The position numbers and the translations under genes were made by a program. The notes beneath the pieces are model-generated. The model made no database searches, had not been told where the DNA came from, and worked only from the letters and a program-made list of their open reading frames with translations. From the NCBI RefSeq assembly GCF_020497125.1, contig NC_059089.1, positions 26,867,282 through 26,931,281 of the forward strand: DNA of 64,000 nucleotides, given 5' to 3'. Source of the stretch: Mauremys mutica (lineage: Eukaryota; Chordata; Testudines; Geoemydidae). Positions within the stretch are counted from its first letter, which is position 1. Every line of letters starts with the position of its first letter. Shown one piece after another: positions 12,346 to 25,430 of the stretch.

Positions 12346-13539
12346 AAACTGAGTCATATGGACAAAGGCTCTATCTACATTCTGTAGAATGTATCAGTTC
12401 TACACAGCACTCTCTGCTAAAACACATGGACTCAGCCCCTTCTTCCATTCTGCTTGCTAACATTAAGATTGAAGAGCAGCCGAGAGAAGCAGGAAAACCC
12501 CCAATTTCATATTTAATAGGAAGTTGTTAGTAACTAGAGCTCACAAGACTTCCAGTTCCTGCCTTGCCAGGGACGTTCACCACTGATACTGTGCGAAGGA
12601 AAGTAGCCTGAAGGTCACTGATCTCATTCCCTTGTAATTATTTCAGAACTCTCACTCTTTGAATCAAAGTAACGTCTCTTTGATGTAGTCGTATTGATTA
12701 AATCGATCACAATCAAGTCAAAGTTTTTTAATCAATGTACGTAACCAAATTAAAATGGTATTTTCAGCTGAAGTGCCTTAGAAGAGCCATTGGCCGAGCT
12801 GCACAAAACCTGCCCAGAGTTACCGCTTCTCCATTTCATAAACACTGAAACCATCCAGTGCCAATAAGAATGTTCTATATTTATAGCAGTTAATCATTTT
12901 CAAGAGTACGTTACAAAACAGTTTCTCTACTGTCACAATCAGATCTTGTACTACTGAAAATTTAAATTAGCCTGAAAACAGAAAATTGGTTATTTAAGAA
13001 GCTGGGACTTGGATTTAACATAAAGGACTTTGGCATTTTAGCATAAAAGTCTATTCGTTTACCAGTGACCACACAACAGCTGATTCAATGCTTTGTACCT
13101 AGAGTAACATGAAAAAATAAATAGGTTTTGGGACTCTGCAGAAAGGAAAAGAACAGCAGGTAATGGCATATGGAAACTGAACCCCAAGAAAAAAAGGTGT
13201 GTGCTTTTCTTTCTTCTGTTCAGAAGCACATTCTGAGTGGGAACTTTGAATATGTCACAGCAGCATTTCAGTAGGAATATGAAAAGAAAAAAGACATTAT
13301 GTAAAAAGCAGCAATAGACCAGGTTGTGTAAGAAGTTTATACATGTGTCTCCAGTATTAGGGAAGCTGTTGCAATCACACCTGGAAGTGGGATTAAACTG
13401 GCCCTTAATTATTTTGCTAATGAGTAATGCTGAACAGAATTTGTTCCTTGAAACAGACTAAAAATGCCAAATCAAAACATTTTTTAAATGAGTGTTTCAA
13501 TAAGAAATCCACCATGAAAATGATTTTTAAATGAACACT
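12346..13539. other. Non-coding, no feature recognised
   Basis: AT-rich DNA. No gene, RNA or defined repeat is seen. Confidence 0.4.
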
Positions 13540-13850
13540 GGGAAAAATCCAAAATTTTGTTTGGAAGAATTCTAAATCTTCATTTCACAATTCAGAAATG
13601 TAGTTTCAGAAATATTTTTTCATTTTTATTTTATTTTTACTATTTTCACATTATTTCTTAGCATTGCAGTAGAAGTCATGTATATTATGCATGACTTCTA
13701 GTGACAATGTAATTGAAATATTTTATTTTAAACTTTTTAAAAACTAAAATTTGAGAATTTCAAAAACTGAAATTTCTAAATCAAAATTTTGGAAATTCTG
13801 TTTTATGAGAAATGTACAAAACGTTTGTTTCTGTTCTGAATCAGAATGAA
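13540..13850. repeat. Degenerate AT-rich palindrome (foldback element)
   Basis: The centre is a 10-bp perfect hairpin, AGAAGTCATG (13671-13680) and CATGACTTCT (13690-13699). On both sides the sequence continues as a diverged inverted repeat rich in AAATTT and GAAATTT words out to about 13540 and 13850. This looks like an old foldback MITE. Superfamily unknown. Confidence 0.4.
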
Positions 13851-15769
13851 AAAAATTGAAATGTAAAACATTCCTACAAAACATATATTTCTGAGTTTGA
13901 CCAGACTTCACAGCCATATAGGTGAGGGCCCCTACTATAAACCTCTGAATTCATGCTATCCAAATCAGGAAGCATCCAAAAAACAAGCAGTTTGGATGAT
14001 GAGTAAGCAACAAACAATGCACAAAGGGTAATATGGTTAGGTGGTGATAGAAACATGCAAGACAAGAGGTCAATGACAGACAGGAAAGCAATCCCAAGAC
14101 TTTAAAAACACATTCCCCACACCGCAAAGCTCTGCAATGAACCTAACTAATGGAATACAGTCTCCCAAAGGAAGTCATGGAAACACCATAGCTGGAATAG
14201 ATTTAGAACCACACCGGACATAGCCCTGGAGTGAACAGTCCCGCAACAGAGAAATGGGGGACCGTGGGGTCTTTTTCTCTTCTCTCTAATTTCTATATTT
14301 CTTTGATCAGGAAAAGTGGAACTCTGCACTTACTCATCTATTCCTCCCAAGGTAGTTTAGCAAGTTTAACTACCTCCCTAACTGCCAAGCTAAGACTAGG
14401 GAAGGGTAACTAGCCCAAGAGGCAGCCAATAAAGGCTTCCAAAGTACTCACAACCCACTTCCTCTGTGCATGCACAGATCTCAGTTTGCTAACAGCATGT
14501 CTCTCACATTGGGCAACATCGAACCCTCAGAACACGTAAAAATTGCAGGACTCTAATTGTTCTGTAAAACGTGAGGCTGGAATGTAGATGGACAGTGGGC
14601 AGGAGAAGACAGGAAGGGGAGTTTTGTTCCATTAGAACAGGGCTAGTGAATGGGCAAAGGTTCTGGCTGGTTCCTAAATTGTCACACAAATCCAATGCAA
14701 ATCAAAAATCCCAATACTATAACCAATGGCTTACATTTTAAAGCAACACCAGCTCATAACAGCAAAAGCCAGATGTGCTGGTTCAAAACTGGCCCGGGTA
14801 CAATCCTATCTGCAAGCAATTGATTTATTGTCTTGACAGCACAGCTATAACCTGCAGGCAAGGGAAGGGCAGGGGAAAACAGAGTTCTATGACTACCGGT
14901 ATTTAGGGAAGGCTGGCAAGGCCTCCAACAAGACAATAGGTAGAAAAAGCCACCCAAGATTTCTTCAGGCAGCCACCCCACCCCACTTTCACCATGCTTC
15001 TCCCTCACCTTACCAACAGGACACACTGCAAATACAGGCGGACTTTGGCATGAGCGTAGCAACTGACTAGTAGGAGTGTACCAGGAAGGGAAAACGTACC
15101 CCCCATCCTCAATATTATGTCATTAAAACTTTACACTACCACCAAATGATGAAGGGAAAAGCAGCTGTGCTGGGTAAGTCAGGCTATTGGCAATACTGTC
15201 TGCAAGGATTGTCCTCATACTGATGACCCAGCATTTTCCTTCTGGCCTAAGTCTGTAGTGGAAGAAGACACCGTATGGACAAGTTAGAAGAGATGATTGG
15301 GCAGATCACAGGTCCTGAGAGTTGTAGGAGGAAACGAAAGTGGAGACAGTTGTGCAGAGCATTAGAAGATAGCCTGCAAAAAATGAATGCATTTGTACCT
15401 TTTTCATTTCTTTGCACATCATGAAGTAGGCTGAAAGATGGGTGATGGTGTGTTTTGAAGGGTTTTTCCTATTTGGTTTTTACAATACAGAATATAGATG
15501 TTTCTTACCTACCCATTTTTCTTGGAAGAAAACTCTAAGGATGACTGGAGAACTAGCAGGTTTATGACCATTCAAATAAAACCGATTAATTGAGGGGAAG
15601 TTATTTTTATTCAGATTGTTTAAAGCTCTTTATATTTTTAACTGGTAAAGATTCAAGGCTCCTGCCTCTTTAATTTGGAGCTGAGAAGAACTCCAAAATG
15701 ATGAGTAAGCACCTACCCCATGACCATAAAAAAGATTTTTGGGGCAATTTTAGGAATATTTAAGGATCT
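13851..15769. other. Non-coding, no feature recognised
   Basis: Mixed-composition DNA. Open frames up to 102 codons show no domain or family resemblance. Nothing recognised. Confidence 0.4.
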
Positions 15770-16487
15770 CAGGGGTGGGCACACTATGGCCCAGGGGCCA
15801 CATCCCGCCCTTCAGACGTTTCAGTCCAGCCCTCGAGCTCCCGTCAGTTTGCCCCGCTCCGGTGCTCCAGCTGGGGGCTTGCCCCGCTCAGCACGTGCAG
15901 TGGCTCTGCGTGGCTCACGGAAGCAGTGGCATGTCCCCCCCTCCGGTTCCTATGCATAGGGGCAGCCAGGGGGCTCCGCATGCTGCCCCTGCAGCTCCCA
16001 TTGTCCAGGAACAATGACCAACGGGATCTGCAGGAGCAGTGCCTGAAGACGGGGCAGCGCGTCAAGCCGCTCTGCATACGAGGCGGATGGGGGACGCGCC
16101 TCTGCTTCCAGGAGCTGCTTGAGGTAAGCACCGCCTGGAGCCTACACCCCGATCCCCTCCCGTGCCCCAACCCCCTGCCCCAGCCCTGATCCCCCCTTCC
16201 TCCTTCTGAACCCCTTGGTCCCAACCCGGAGCACCCTTCTGCGCCCCCAAGCTCTCATCCCCAGCCCTACCCCCAGAGCCCATACCCCTAGCTGGAGCTC
16301 TTGTCCCCCCCTCCGCCCCAGCCCAGAGCCCCCTCCCACACCCTGAATGCCTCATTTCTGGCCCCACCCCAGAGCCTGCACCCCCAGCCAGAGCCCTCAC
16401 TCCCTCCTGCACCCCAAACCCCTATTTCGGGAGCATTCATGGCCCGCCATACAATTTCCATACCCAGATGTGTCCCTTGGGCCAAAA
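15770..16487. mobile_element. hAT-like element carrying a minisatellite
   Basis: It begins CAGGGGTGGGCACACTATGGCC at 15770, a well-known style of hAT terminus. The matching right terminus appears cut short: 'gggccaaaac' at 16479-16488 is where the inverted copy would start, but the last bases are missing. The interior has a CpG-rich block (15800-16130) and then a C-rich minisatellite (about 16140-16430) built of CCCAGAGCCC and CACCCC words. The many overlapping open frames on both strands are products of that low-complexity DNA. Confidence 0.6.
16140..16430. repeat. C-rich minisatellite
   Basis: Degenerate tandem units of roughly 25-45 bp containing GAGCCC, CCAGCC and CTGCACCCC. Its reverse complement resembles the G-rich array at 32160-32465, which lies in a different host element. 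Confidence 0.6.
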
Positions 16488-18089
16488 CTCTCTCCTAGTT
16501 TTGTAACACCTTCACTTATTCTCAGTTGCATGTACAACAGTTACAAATGTTTAGAATTCACCTTTAAACAAATACACAATGCGCACATGCACCAATGCAG
16601 ACCTCAGCACCTACTCCCCTTTTCCACCATCACATGCCCAGAGTCTTCTCCAGCTCACTCAGTGCCCTAGAAAGCTCTGGAGCCTCTACTGCCCCAACCC
16701 CACTCCAGCACCTGCTCCTGTCCCCAGCAGAGCCTTTAAACTTCAGCTGACCTGACTACAAGTAGGGGGCTCTGGTCAAGTATAAAAAGAACTCTACATT
16801 CTTGGGCACAGGTTGGAGTCAAGGGTCTAATTCTGAGGAAGGACAACTTGGCAGCTGGTTTTATGCTGTGGTGTCTTTCCTGGGCCTGCAGGTGCTGCTG
16901 TGCGTCGGACAAGGGCTCTTAACATCCACATTATAATAACCGTACCCTTTCCCCATTGAGTGGCCAGGAAGCAGCTGCCTGGTCTGGAGCGGAGCACGGA
17001 GCAAGCTGGGCCCCCATTTCAGGCCTTGGTTGGGCTGGCCGTTGCCATGTGGTTCATATCCCAAGTCATCAGTGGGACCCACCGCCACGCCCCCCTTCAA
17101 CCGCAACTGTTTGCAGGGGATTAGCAAGATGGTCCCATGGCAGGGGTAGGGGAGGAGGGGACAGCAGAGCAGCCAGGCTTATCCCAGGGCAGGTAGTGGG
17201 CAGGAGGCCCAGGGTGTGCCTCAGTAATGACCAGGCAGGTAAACCAAATGGCACTGGCCAGCCTATCCCAGGGCAGGGATCGGAGGCTGGCCTGCGCAGG
17301 CTGTCACAGCTACTTCCTGTCCAGTCGGTGCAGAGAGAGAGAGAGAGGGCAGCATGGCCAATGCAATGATTTGGAGTCCTGGCCCAGCCTTCCCCAGCGA
17401 CCTTCTGCAGGCCTGGGGGACATGCCACAGCATAAAGCTGGTTGCCAAGTTGGCCCCCCAACCCACTAGAGACCTTTGCAATCCAACCAGAATAAATATT
17501 GGGGTCAGGTCAGGTATGAAAACCACGGTACTCTCAGGCTCTGGTCAGGGTCAGACTTCCTGTGCTGTAGTGGAGTTTGGGTCAAGCTTTAAAATCAGGC
17601 CCAAGCAGACTTCTAGTCTCCAGCCTGCAAAGCACAGAGCTTCCCCTGGACTCCTACCTCCGTTAATTCCCCTTTCCCGTGCTGTAGTGAGGCAGTTATT
17701 GTTGAGCTCTGGGCATCTGCCTCTGCTGCATCATACCTGTTCCGGGTCTCTACCTCTTAGCACATATGGCCTGGCAGCTGCTATTGGGTCACTGGTGCTG
17801 CAGGTGGCTACAACAGTCTAGTGGCCAAAGAGGGAGCTGCAGACAACTCAGGCAAAATTCCTAACCTGCCAGTGTTTTCTACTGAGAGTCCCAATTCCCT
17901 CAAAACGGGCCCCAAATCCTGACACTCATTAATATCACACGTGTTAGCAACATTGAAAACTAGACCACACAGACTATCAGTATAATCCCAGCTCAAGCCA
18001 TCTGCCTGCCTGCCTGCTCTGGAAAAGGCTGACAGCACTTAGTTTGATGGAAGACAGGGAAGCAGAGCCCTGGAGAACATGTAGATTTT
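16488..18089. other. GC-rich region of unknown nature
   Basis: Markedly richer in GC than the rest of the window. A (GA)n microsatellite lies at about 17331-17347. Short echoes occur, such as 'cttatcccagggcagg' near 17178 and 'cctatcccagggcagg' near 17263, and 'gtgctgtagt' near 17561 and 17680. Several overlapping frames of 76-155 codons exist on both strands, but none shows a domain and all read as GC-driven. It could be an old LTR-type or other repeat, or a GC island. I cannot decide. Confidence 0.3.
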
Positions 18090-18093
18090 CATA

Positions 18094-18190
18094 TCATAGA
18101 ATTATAGAAACATAGGACGCGAAGGGACCTCAATAGGTCATCTAGTCCAGTCCCCTGCACTGAGGCAGGACTAAGTATATCTCTCCCTCC
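18094..18190 (-). mobile_element. CR1 LINE 3' end
   Basis: The + strand starts TCATAGAAT and runs through 'gaagggacctcaataggtc' and 'atctagtccagtcccctgc', the reverse complement of the CR1 3' end with its TCATAGAAT-type terminal repeat. The copy is short and 5'-truncated. Confidence 0.85.
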
Positions 18191-21100
18191 CAGTGAAGAC
18201 ACCTGGAGTGTGCTGCACCTACAGGCATGCTGCATATCCAACAGCCCAATCCATTCTTTTCAGAGATAGGGGGAGGGTTATGGGGCATTTCACTACCTCA
18301 CCGGACTCTGCTCAAGTGAACAACCCGAGCTATCAAAATGGTCAATTTTAATGTTTTTGGCTACTGAGGCTTCTCATGTCTACAAGTATAACCTACTAAT
18401 TCAGCCTGGCCTATAGGTCAGCCAGAGCCAGGAAGCTGCCTCGCTATATCCAAGAGTTGGAACCTCATTGTTTTTAGATCAGTATTTTTTTTCATTTGAT
18501 GTGAGTACTTCATTCTGCATCGAATTAGTACAAGGAAACACTGGTAGGGTGCAGCGAGCATGCTGTTATCATACAGTGGGCTACTTATGGAATATGGAGG
18601 GTTTTGAGCTTTCCAAATCCTTCTAAACACGGCTCACGTACCAAAATGCAAGGTATTATGAAGAACGAAACTTCAGAGACATAGTACTTATAGTACATCT
18701 GACTATTGTTAGTGTGTTTACCCATTATCGGTCTTTTGGGGCCAGAAGCGTGTTAATTTCAAGGGCTGTTCACATGGCTGTGCAGTTTGACTGTCACCAA
18801 CACACTCTTCTCAACTCAGAAATAGAATTTAAAGTCCGATTAAGATACATTATGACTAACTGTAGCACAAAAAAATTCACTGGTACATTCAATAAGACAG
18901 GAAAAGTTTTATGTGGAGTTTAATTTCCCTGGTGTTGGTAGGTTTTCAACATCCAGTATTATTTGAATGAAGTCTGTAGTGGCTTGGATTGTGTAAAAAA
19001 AATTAATCAAGATGAAAAAGAAAACACTGAACTGAATGCAAACTGATTCTATACAGAGAGCGCTAAACACGAACACCTATATGTGTAATTTCAGAGTTAC
19101 ACACTCTTCTTGAGAACTGTCTAACAGCTTTTTGAGACCTGTCCCTGTCTCTTATGTAAAAGTGTATTTAAAATGGTTAATGTTAAATAATCCACATTCA
19201 AGCAACTATGAAATAGTTATACCTATTAAAATGGGTAAGAAAGGCCATGTGCAATAACCAGTTTTTAAACTTTCTCAGTTGATTTTTTTAAGTCTCAGTC
19301 TCCAGTACACCCTAATAGTCAAAACGTCACTTAAAAACAAAACAGCTCCCCTATTTTAGGAGCATGGTAGCTCCACTGAACAGGTCTCTAATTCCTCCAA
19401 CCCCAATCATTTCATAATCCTTCACAGTGCTAATGAAGCTTTGCTCATTTTCATAACAATGCGACACTGTTATGCAGCCTCTGTCTGAGGCACAAACACC
19501 TTTGTGGAATGAATGGAGTTGAGGTTGTGGATTACAACACTGAGGACATTTGAATGTTTAAAGCAACTTAAAATGTGAATTTGTTCCACACACTTCAACT
19601 TTCTTTTTAAAAAACAGGGGAACTATGGCCAGGGCCAAACCAAACACTGAAATACTTTTGTTTACAGCTATGAAACTATATATAAAGAAATGTCAGGTTC
19701 TTTGCTTTTATATCTCTTTACCAATGCAGATATGTCCACTAACAATGGATACATAAAGGCAAGAATCAGAGGTTCGGAAACGTCCATGGCACCTTCCAAA
19801 CACAAACAGAATGCAACAGCTACTGAATGCTACACAGTCAAAGGAAAAATTTGTCCTAAAAGTCTGATAATTATGTAAAGACAAATGTACAATGGGGCAG
19901 GGATTTATTTACCTGTGTGACTACCATTGGTGTTTTAGGCCTGGTAGGTGACAAAGCAGAATTTAGGCATTGCTTCCTGGTGTTATTTCAACTGAGTCTT
20001 ACCTGCCAGGGTATTGAAAATTTGTATGGAAAGGTCTGAGTTTGAAAAATGGAGGGTTACAGCCTGCCAATTAATTCTCTAAAATGTGTAGTAAAAACCT
20101 CAAAAATCAATTAAAACCAATATAAAGAGCAACTTCTGTAACCAAAAAGTAATGCAACAGATTGCTAAATTGTAGAATGACAGAAAAATATGGAGAAGAG
20201 TAGTAAGCTATTAACATACATTACAAAAAAGCAAGTGTGGGGCATGTACTCTTCAAGGCAAAGGCCATAATTCATTCCAGCCTCCGATCCACAACCCTAG
20301 CCATTCTTGTCTGGATATGATCGTAGTGACATGCAAGTGGAGCATTACAAACTGCTCTCGTTTGGATCAGACTATAGCAGCTTTTGTTGGCCTGAAGGAG
20401 AGCAAGTTGTTTTCAAATCTAAAAAGTATGCTAACCTGGTGAGCGCATCATATGCCAATTCCTTTTAAAAGGATCCTGTCCGGTATCCATCCATCTGGTA
20501 TTTCCGGTAGAGTTAGAGTGAGGAGTTATAACCTAATCTACAACTTGCACGAGTGCTTTATTATACTAAAATATTTGCAATTCTGTCAGACAAGAGTTCG
20601 TAAATCCACAGATAACATGTTTCAGTGACACCGATCCTGACAGGGTCGCATCTACATTACTGGGGAGGTTACAGCTTTCATTTGATGCATTGGAAAACAG
20701 TTCAGTTCCAATGAAATATACATTGTGTCCATTTTCCATATACAACTCCCTTCTCCCCTATTCTTTATGGACATATTCCTTTGTTTACATTTGAAAAACT
20801 GGTTTACAAAAACTTGGAAAGATCTATAAAGAATGTTAACTAAACACCAGCTTGGTAACTAATCTGCTCTTTTCACTATTTAATGCATTGAGAATTAATT
20901 AAGTTAATTAACTTGGCAAAAACACCCATCTGATGTACATGAAATTAAGACTCTTCCTTCTTAATCAATTTAGCGGGGTCTGATAAGTATTTCAGTGCCC
21001 CTGGTTTGATCAGGGACACACAGAGGAAGCTATCTCCATAGGAAGGAAGAAACGCAGAGGTGAGGTTAAGTGCTGTTTGGACAGGTTACCTTTCAAGGAA

Positions 21101-23209
21101 AGGAAGAAAACAAATGGAATTTTAGGAGTGAGATGTATATGGTTTTACTGCCTCAGTGAGTAAGTACAAGAAAAGAGATTTGCAAGGATTACATTGCTAT
21201 CAACAGACGATCCGGTTCTTTTCCTAATCTTAATAAAAAGGGCTTTATTTAACGTCATGACTTTAGTCTAAACCAACGTTTTTAGAGATTTATTTCTGAA
21301 GTTTAGTATTCTGTCTCTCTATGCTTGGTAATTAGAGGAAGTAATAGAAAACTGGCAGGGTAGGTTCAAGTTATTCTAAAAGACATTCTGAAGTCTTTGA
21401 GCCAGATCCTCATCTCTGATTTTAAAAAAGCATATGTTCTGTGCTTGCACATGCATGCAGAGTGCTCCATTTTTCCAGCTAAGCTAAGATGCTAAGCAGC
21501 CAAGACTGAATTTGAATTGTACATTCCTCAGACATGAATTTAAGCATTTAGTTTTCATAGCATGGCCCAACTGGAGTAGCTAAATGAGCAAATTCTTATG
21601 GAATTAACCATGCACTAATAATGCTTTGCTACAGAATATTCCATCCTGAAGGAGCATATGACAAGTATAAACGGATATAGAAACACACAGAAATCACTTT
21701 ATCCACAACTGAAATGCAGCCATTTTTGGTCAAAACACGCGAAACATGTAATAGTGCAGAAGAGTTAGCCAGTAAAAAACATCTTTTGCATTTGATGCTG
21801 CTAGGGGAATTTTGTTAATTTCCATTTTTTTAAATTGCTAAACAGAAAACTGGAAGAGTTACTTTGGGGTCTATTGTGTAACTAACTTATCTGAGCACAA
21901 CCATAGTAATTATACTTGGCTTGCTGCTGTTGCTGGTATTTTTACTGTTGATCTGTCTATTATTAATGTAGCCCTTGAGAATTTCTCCCAAAGAGCCAGC
22001 TGTGTAAGTAAAACAAGCATTTAGGTTAGCATCTATAGCACAGCAGCAATTACAGCATCTTCAAGAGCTGCCCCTTTCCTGCAAACTTCAGTCAAAAGTC
22101 AAACCAAGAGAGACAAAGGCTGCTGCACTGAGAGATGAGACCATCAACAAGTAAAAAGGCAAATCCTGTAATGGCACCAAACAGGGATGTCCAGTCACCC
22201 ACTCATCAGCTGCTTGAGATACAAAGAGAGATGGGATAGATGCCCACTGAAGTGACACTTGTTATGAAAAAGCACATCGCTTGTGGGGGCAGGGAAGGAA
22301 ACAGCAATTAGAGCCATCTGGAACAACAACAAGGAAAACTACTTAGGCAGTGGGACAGTAGTTTCATCCCAGGAAACACCAATAAATGGGACCCAATCCC
22401 AGCAAAAGTTCACTGATTTCACTGGTGCAAGCTCATGACCAAAACATTTACTTCATTGTTTTCCCTCCCAATTATGTTCTGCAGATATTTTCACAAACCA
22501 CTCAGAGGGAAATCCTGTAGAAGAAAATTGAGGTTTTATACATCTTCCTAGCAACAGATCTGAAACAGATATAAAAGCTTATATGGAGTAACCATTAATC
22601 CAGCTGGTTACAGTCAGAGCTTTCACAGACTACAACCCTTATTACAGGAAAAGAGTCAGTAGCGGAGAGCAAAATAAAAAACTCATTTCAGAGCTTAAAT
22701 GACAACCACAGTAACAGACCAACAGAGCAGCCAGCTCCCTGCTCTGGATTAGTTTGCTAGTCCTGGTCTCTCAGCTCCTCGGGGCAGCGGGAATCAAGAC
22801 AGCTTGTGGAGTGAGAATACCCAGCCAGGAGTTGGACTGAAGGAGGGGAGTAGGCCCCTCGGCGCACGAAGGAGCAGCACATTTAATAAACACTTTCTGC
22901 AGAAATCAACAGTGTAATTAACACACGTCCAAACTACTTAAAAAACAGACCAGCTAGCTCAGCTTCACTACCAATAGGCAAGGAGGAAGCAGAACTGAGA
23001 GAGAGACAAGTTTCTACTCTGAATCTTTAACCTGCTACTGGGAAGTGGGGGCTGGGCAGAGATATCACCTTTTTGTGGGTCCAAGGAGAAAAAGGGAAAA
23101 ACCAGAGGGATACAGTACCTAGGAACAAAAAAGAGCAGAGTTTGCCATAAGGCTGATGCCACAGCTCAGTCTAAGGCCCAGGTTTCCTTTAGAGGCAGCT
23201 GTCTCCAGT
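18191..23209. other. Long non-coding stretch, no feature recognised
   Basis: Five kilobases of AT-rich DNA with only short open frames and no clear repeat signature. Probably unique host sequence. Confidence 0.4.
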
Positions 23210-23345
23210 GGAGCAAGACCTAGGAACTTCCAAATCTTCCACTCACTGTGTGGCTTTAGTCAGATAACCTCTTCCCTGTGCTCAGGATCCTCTTCTCAGG
23301 ATGTGAGGATTAATTAGAATTAAAGTTTCCAAGTATTTTTGGGTG
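23210..23345 (+). repeat. MIR-like SINE remnant
   Basis: The order 'cactgtgtggctttagtcagataacctc', a short pyrimidine part, then 'gatgtgaggattaattagaattaaag' follows the tail half of a MIR SINE (tgtgtgaccttgggcaagt ... gaggattaaatga). It is very diverged. Confidence 0.4.
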
Positions 23346-25430
23346 GTTGACAATGTTATTTAGTCCACTTTGCACTTGTTCTCAGGCTATGGAGCAGACC
23401 ATGTTTTTCTAGAGAACAGAAGTGTATTTAGATTGGTCTATTTTTCTCCTGAAATACTGGGGTGTTTACAAACAGAACATTTGTAGCGCAAGTTCTGCTG
23501 TATGTGCCTCATGATGATTCCACTCCCTAGGGCCACAGTAATCCCATAATCAGTGAGCACACTACCACTACATGAATGAGAGATGCAAACATGGCTCACG
23601 GACACTAAGCGAGCCAGTACAGTGTTTATATTTAGCTGTAAATGAGCAGAGAGTTGCAATACCAAGTATATCATGAGAGTACTGAGAGAATATTCCATTG
23701 TAGGATACAATTAGAGTTTGTGGCTAGTTCATGAATTTTAAATGGAGCACATGGAACCAGGTTGTTTTGTGCATTTCTTAACAGATAGCCAGTCAATATT
23801 GTTAAAGTTCTGCCACAGTAAGTTTTGTTCTCTGCAGCTTGGCATCATCCCCCAGAGTTTACATTTAAAAGAGAGATGCAATTAATTGAGTGAGACAATG
23901 ATAAGGTGAACAGGCTCCAAATATAAACTGCCTGAAAACAGAGTCTTAAAATCTGCCTATCAGTCCTTTCCTCACCCAAAATCCAGGCAGCCGCAGTGAT
24001 TAAATCCCAGCTTCTTTGCTGGGCAGCAGTATAGTAACTGATCCAGCGCACTGGGTGTCTGAATGTGGGCACGGGCAGTGCATTGTACATGTCACAACTG
24101 CCCATTTGTGAGCTAACTGGGAATTGAGCCCTCTCTAAGGGCTCGACCTGCATGCAAGGATAGAACAGAAGGTATGAGCTGAAGAAATATGACCTCAAAG
24201 GGAAATTCACTGGAACAGAGCAGCAGTCCCTCCCATATAGCTCATGCATCTATCACTAGGATGAGATAAATGTGCACGTTTTATTGAAAAAAAAGTACGT
24301 GACTGAGGCTTGTAGTCTTCAAAATTTACATTTAATTAAAAAGGTGAGACCTACTGTGAGGAGCACCCTAACCTGGCCTGATCTATGACACTGGGCCTTC
24401 CCAGAGTCAAGAGGAAGAGACCTCTGAAATAAAAACAACCTGCTAGCCAGGAAACATTGCATATGATGAACAAATGTATATACAGGAGCAGGAGGAGGAA
24501 CAGCTATTTCTCTTACAGGGCTCATTGAAATGCGAGATGTATTACTATAAGATAATGAATTTCTTCGGTAATTAAGATTTAAACTCATTCTGAATCTGGT
24601 ACATGCAATATTTTATACTTCCTATCAGAACATCTTGAATCATTTCTGTGCTAAGCTTGGGTAAGTTATTAGGTTTCACTGGATCCTGAACATACTAAGC
24701 TTTCACCATTCAGATTCTGATGATTAAACAGTAGAGGGCAGCATACTACAGACTGACAGGGACCACCACCAACAAACCACACAGGAAGAATGGATGAGAG
24801 TGAATAAGGTTGCTACCCCATGGGACCACAGGGATGCCTAATGTAAGGAAGCAAAACACTGGAGGCAGGTGTATATCCTGCAGGATGCAGTCTTAATCGT
24901 AATTAACTTAAAAAGTGATGAAAACAATGAAATATCAGACAGCAAGGGATAGCGTTAACACCTCCAGTCAGAAATAATAGTTCACACTTATTTGCGGTCA
25001 GAGGATGAATACAAAATACAAATAATGAATTAAACCTCAGCAATGCCAAGGGTAAGAAACAATTCTTATCCATGTTGAACAGACGGACAGACTCAAAAGG
25101 TATTTTCACTCAGTCTGTGGCACAGCCAGTAATAGAAACAAGATCTTCTGACTTCCAGTCCTCTGTTCCAATGACTAGCCCAGGAAAAGTTCCCTGATGC
25201 TTACAATTTCCATATATGTAGCTGATGTTATTTTTAAGTACATTTCATTGCAGTGAAAGATGCCAGGCTGATAACCCTAAAGAGCCAAGTAGCCTAGCCA
25301 CATAACAGTCATATTCCTGGCAGAAGTTGGAAAACTTCTCTGCCTCTGGCCAGTGTGCTGCAAACCTGAAATGGAGGGACTTTTATTTAAAAGTAATAAT
25401 GAGTAAGCAGTGCAAAAGTATAAAGCAGGA
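23346..25430. other. Non-coding, possible old MIR piece near 25100
   Basis: Mostly unremarkable AT-rich DNA. At about 25110-25185 the words 'ggcacagccagtaatag' and 'gacttccagtcctctgttcc' resemble the reverse complement of a MIR head. The 134-codon minus-strand frame at 23845-24249 has no recognisable domain. Confidence 0.35.

Noticed and set aside
15720..17821. Many overlapping frames of 65-155 codons on both strands
   Set aside because: GC-rich and minisatellite DNA lacks stop codons by composition. No frame shows a motif or consistent splice-site framing.
23845..24249. 134-codon minus-strand frame
   Set aside because: No domain, signal or repeat pattern, and AT-rich surroundings without splice context. 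The length is possible by chance in 64 kb.
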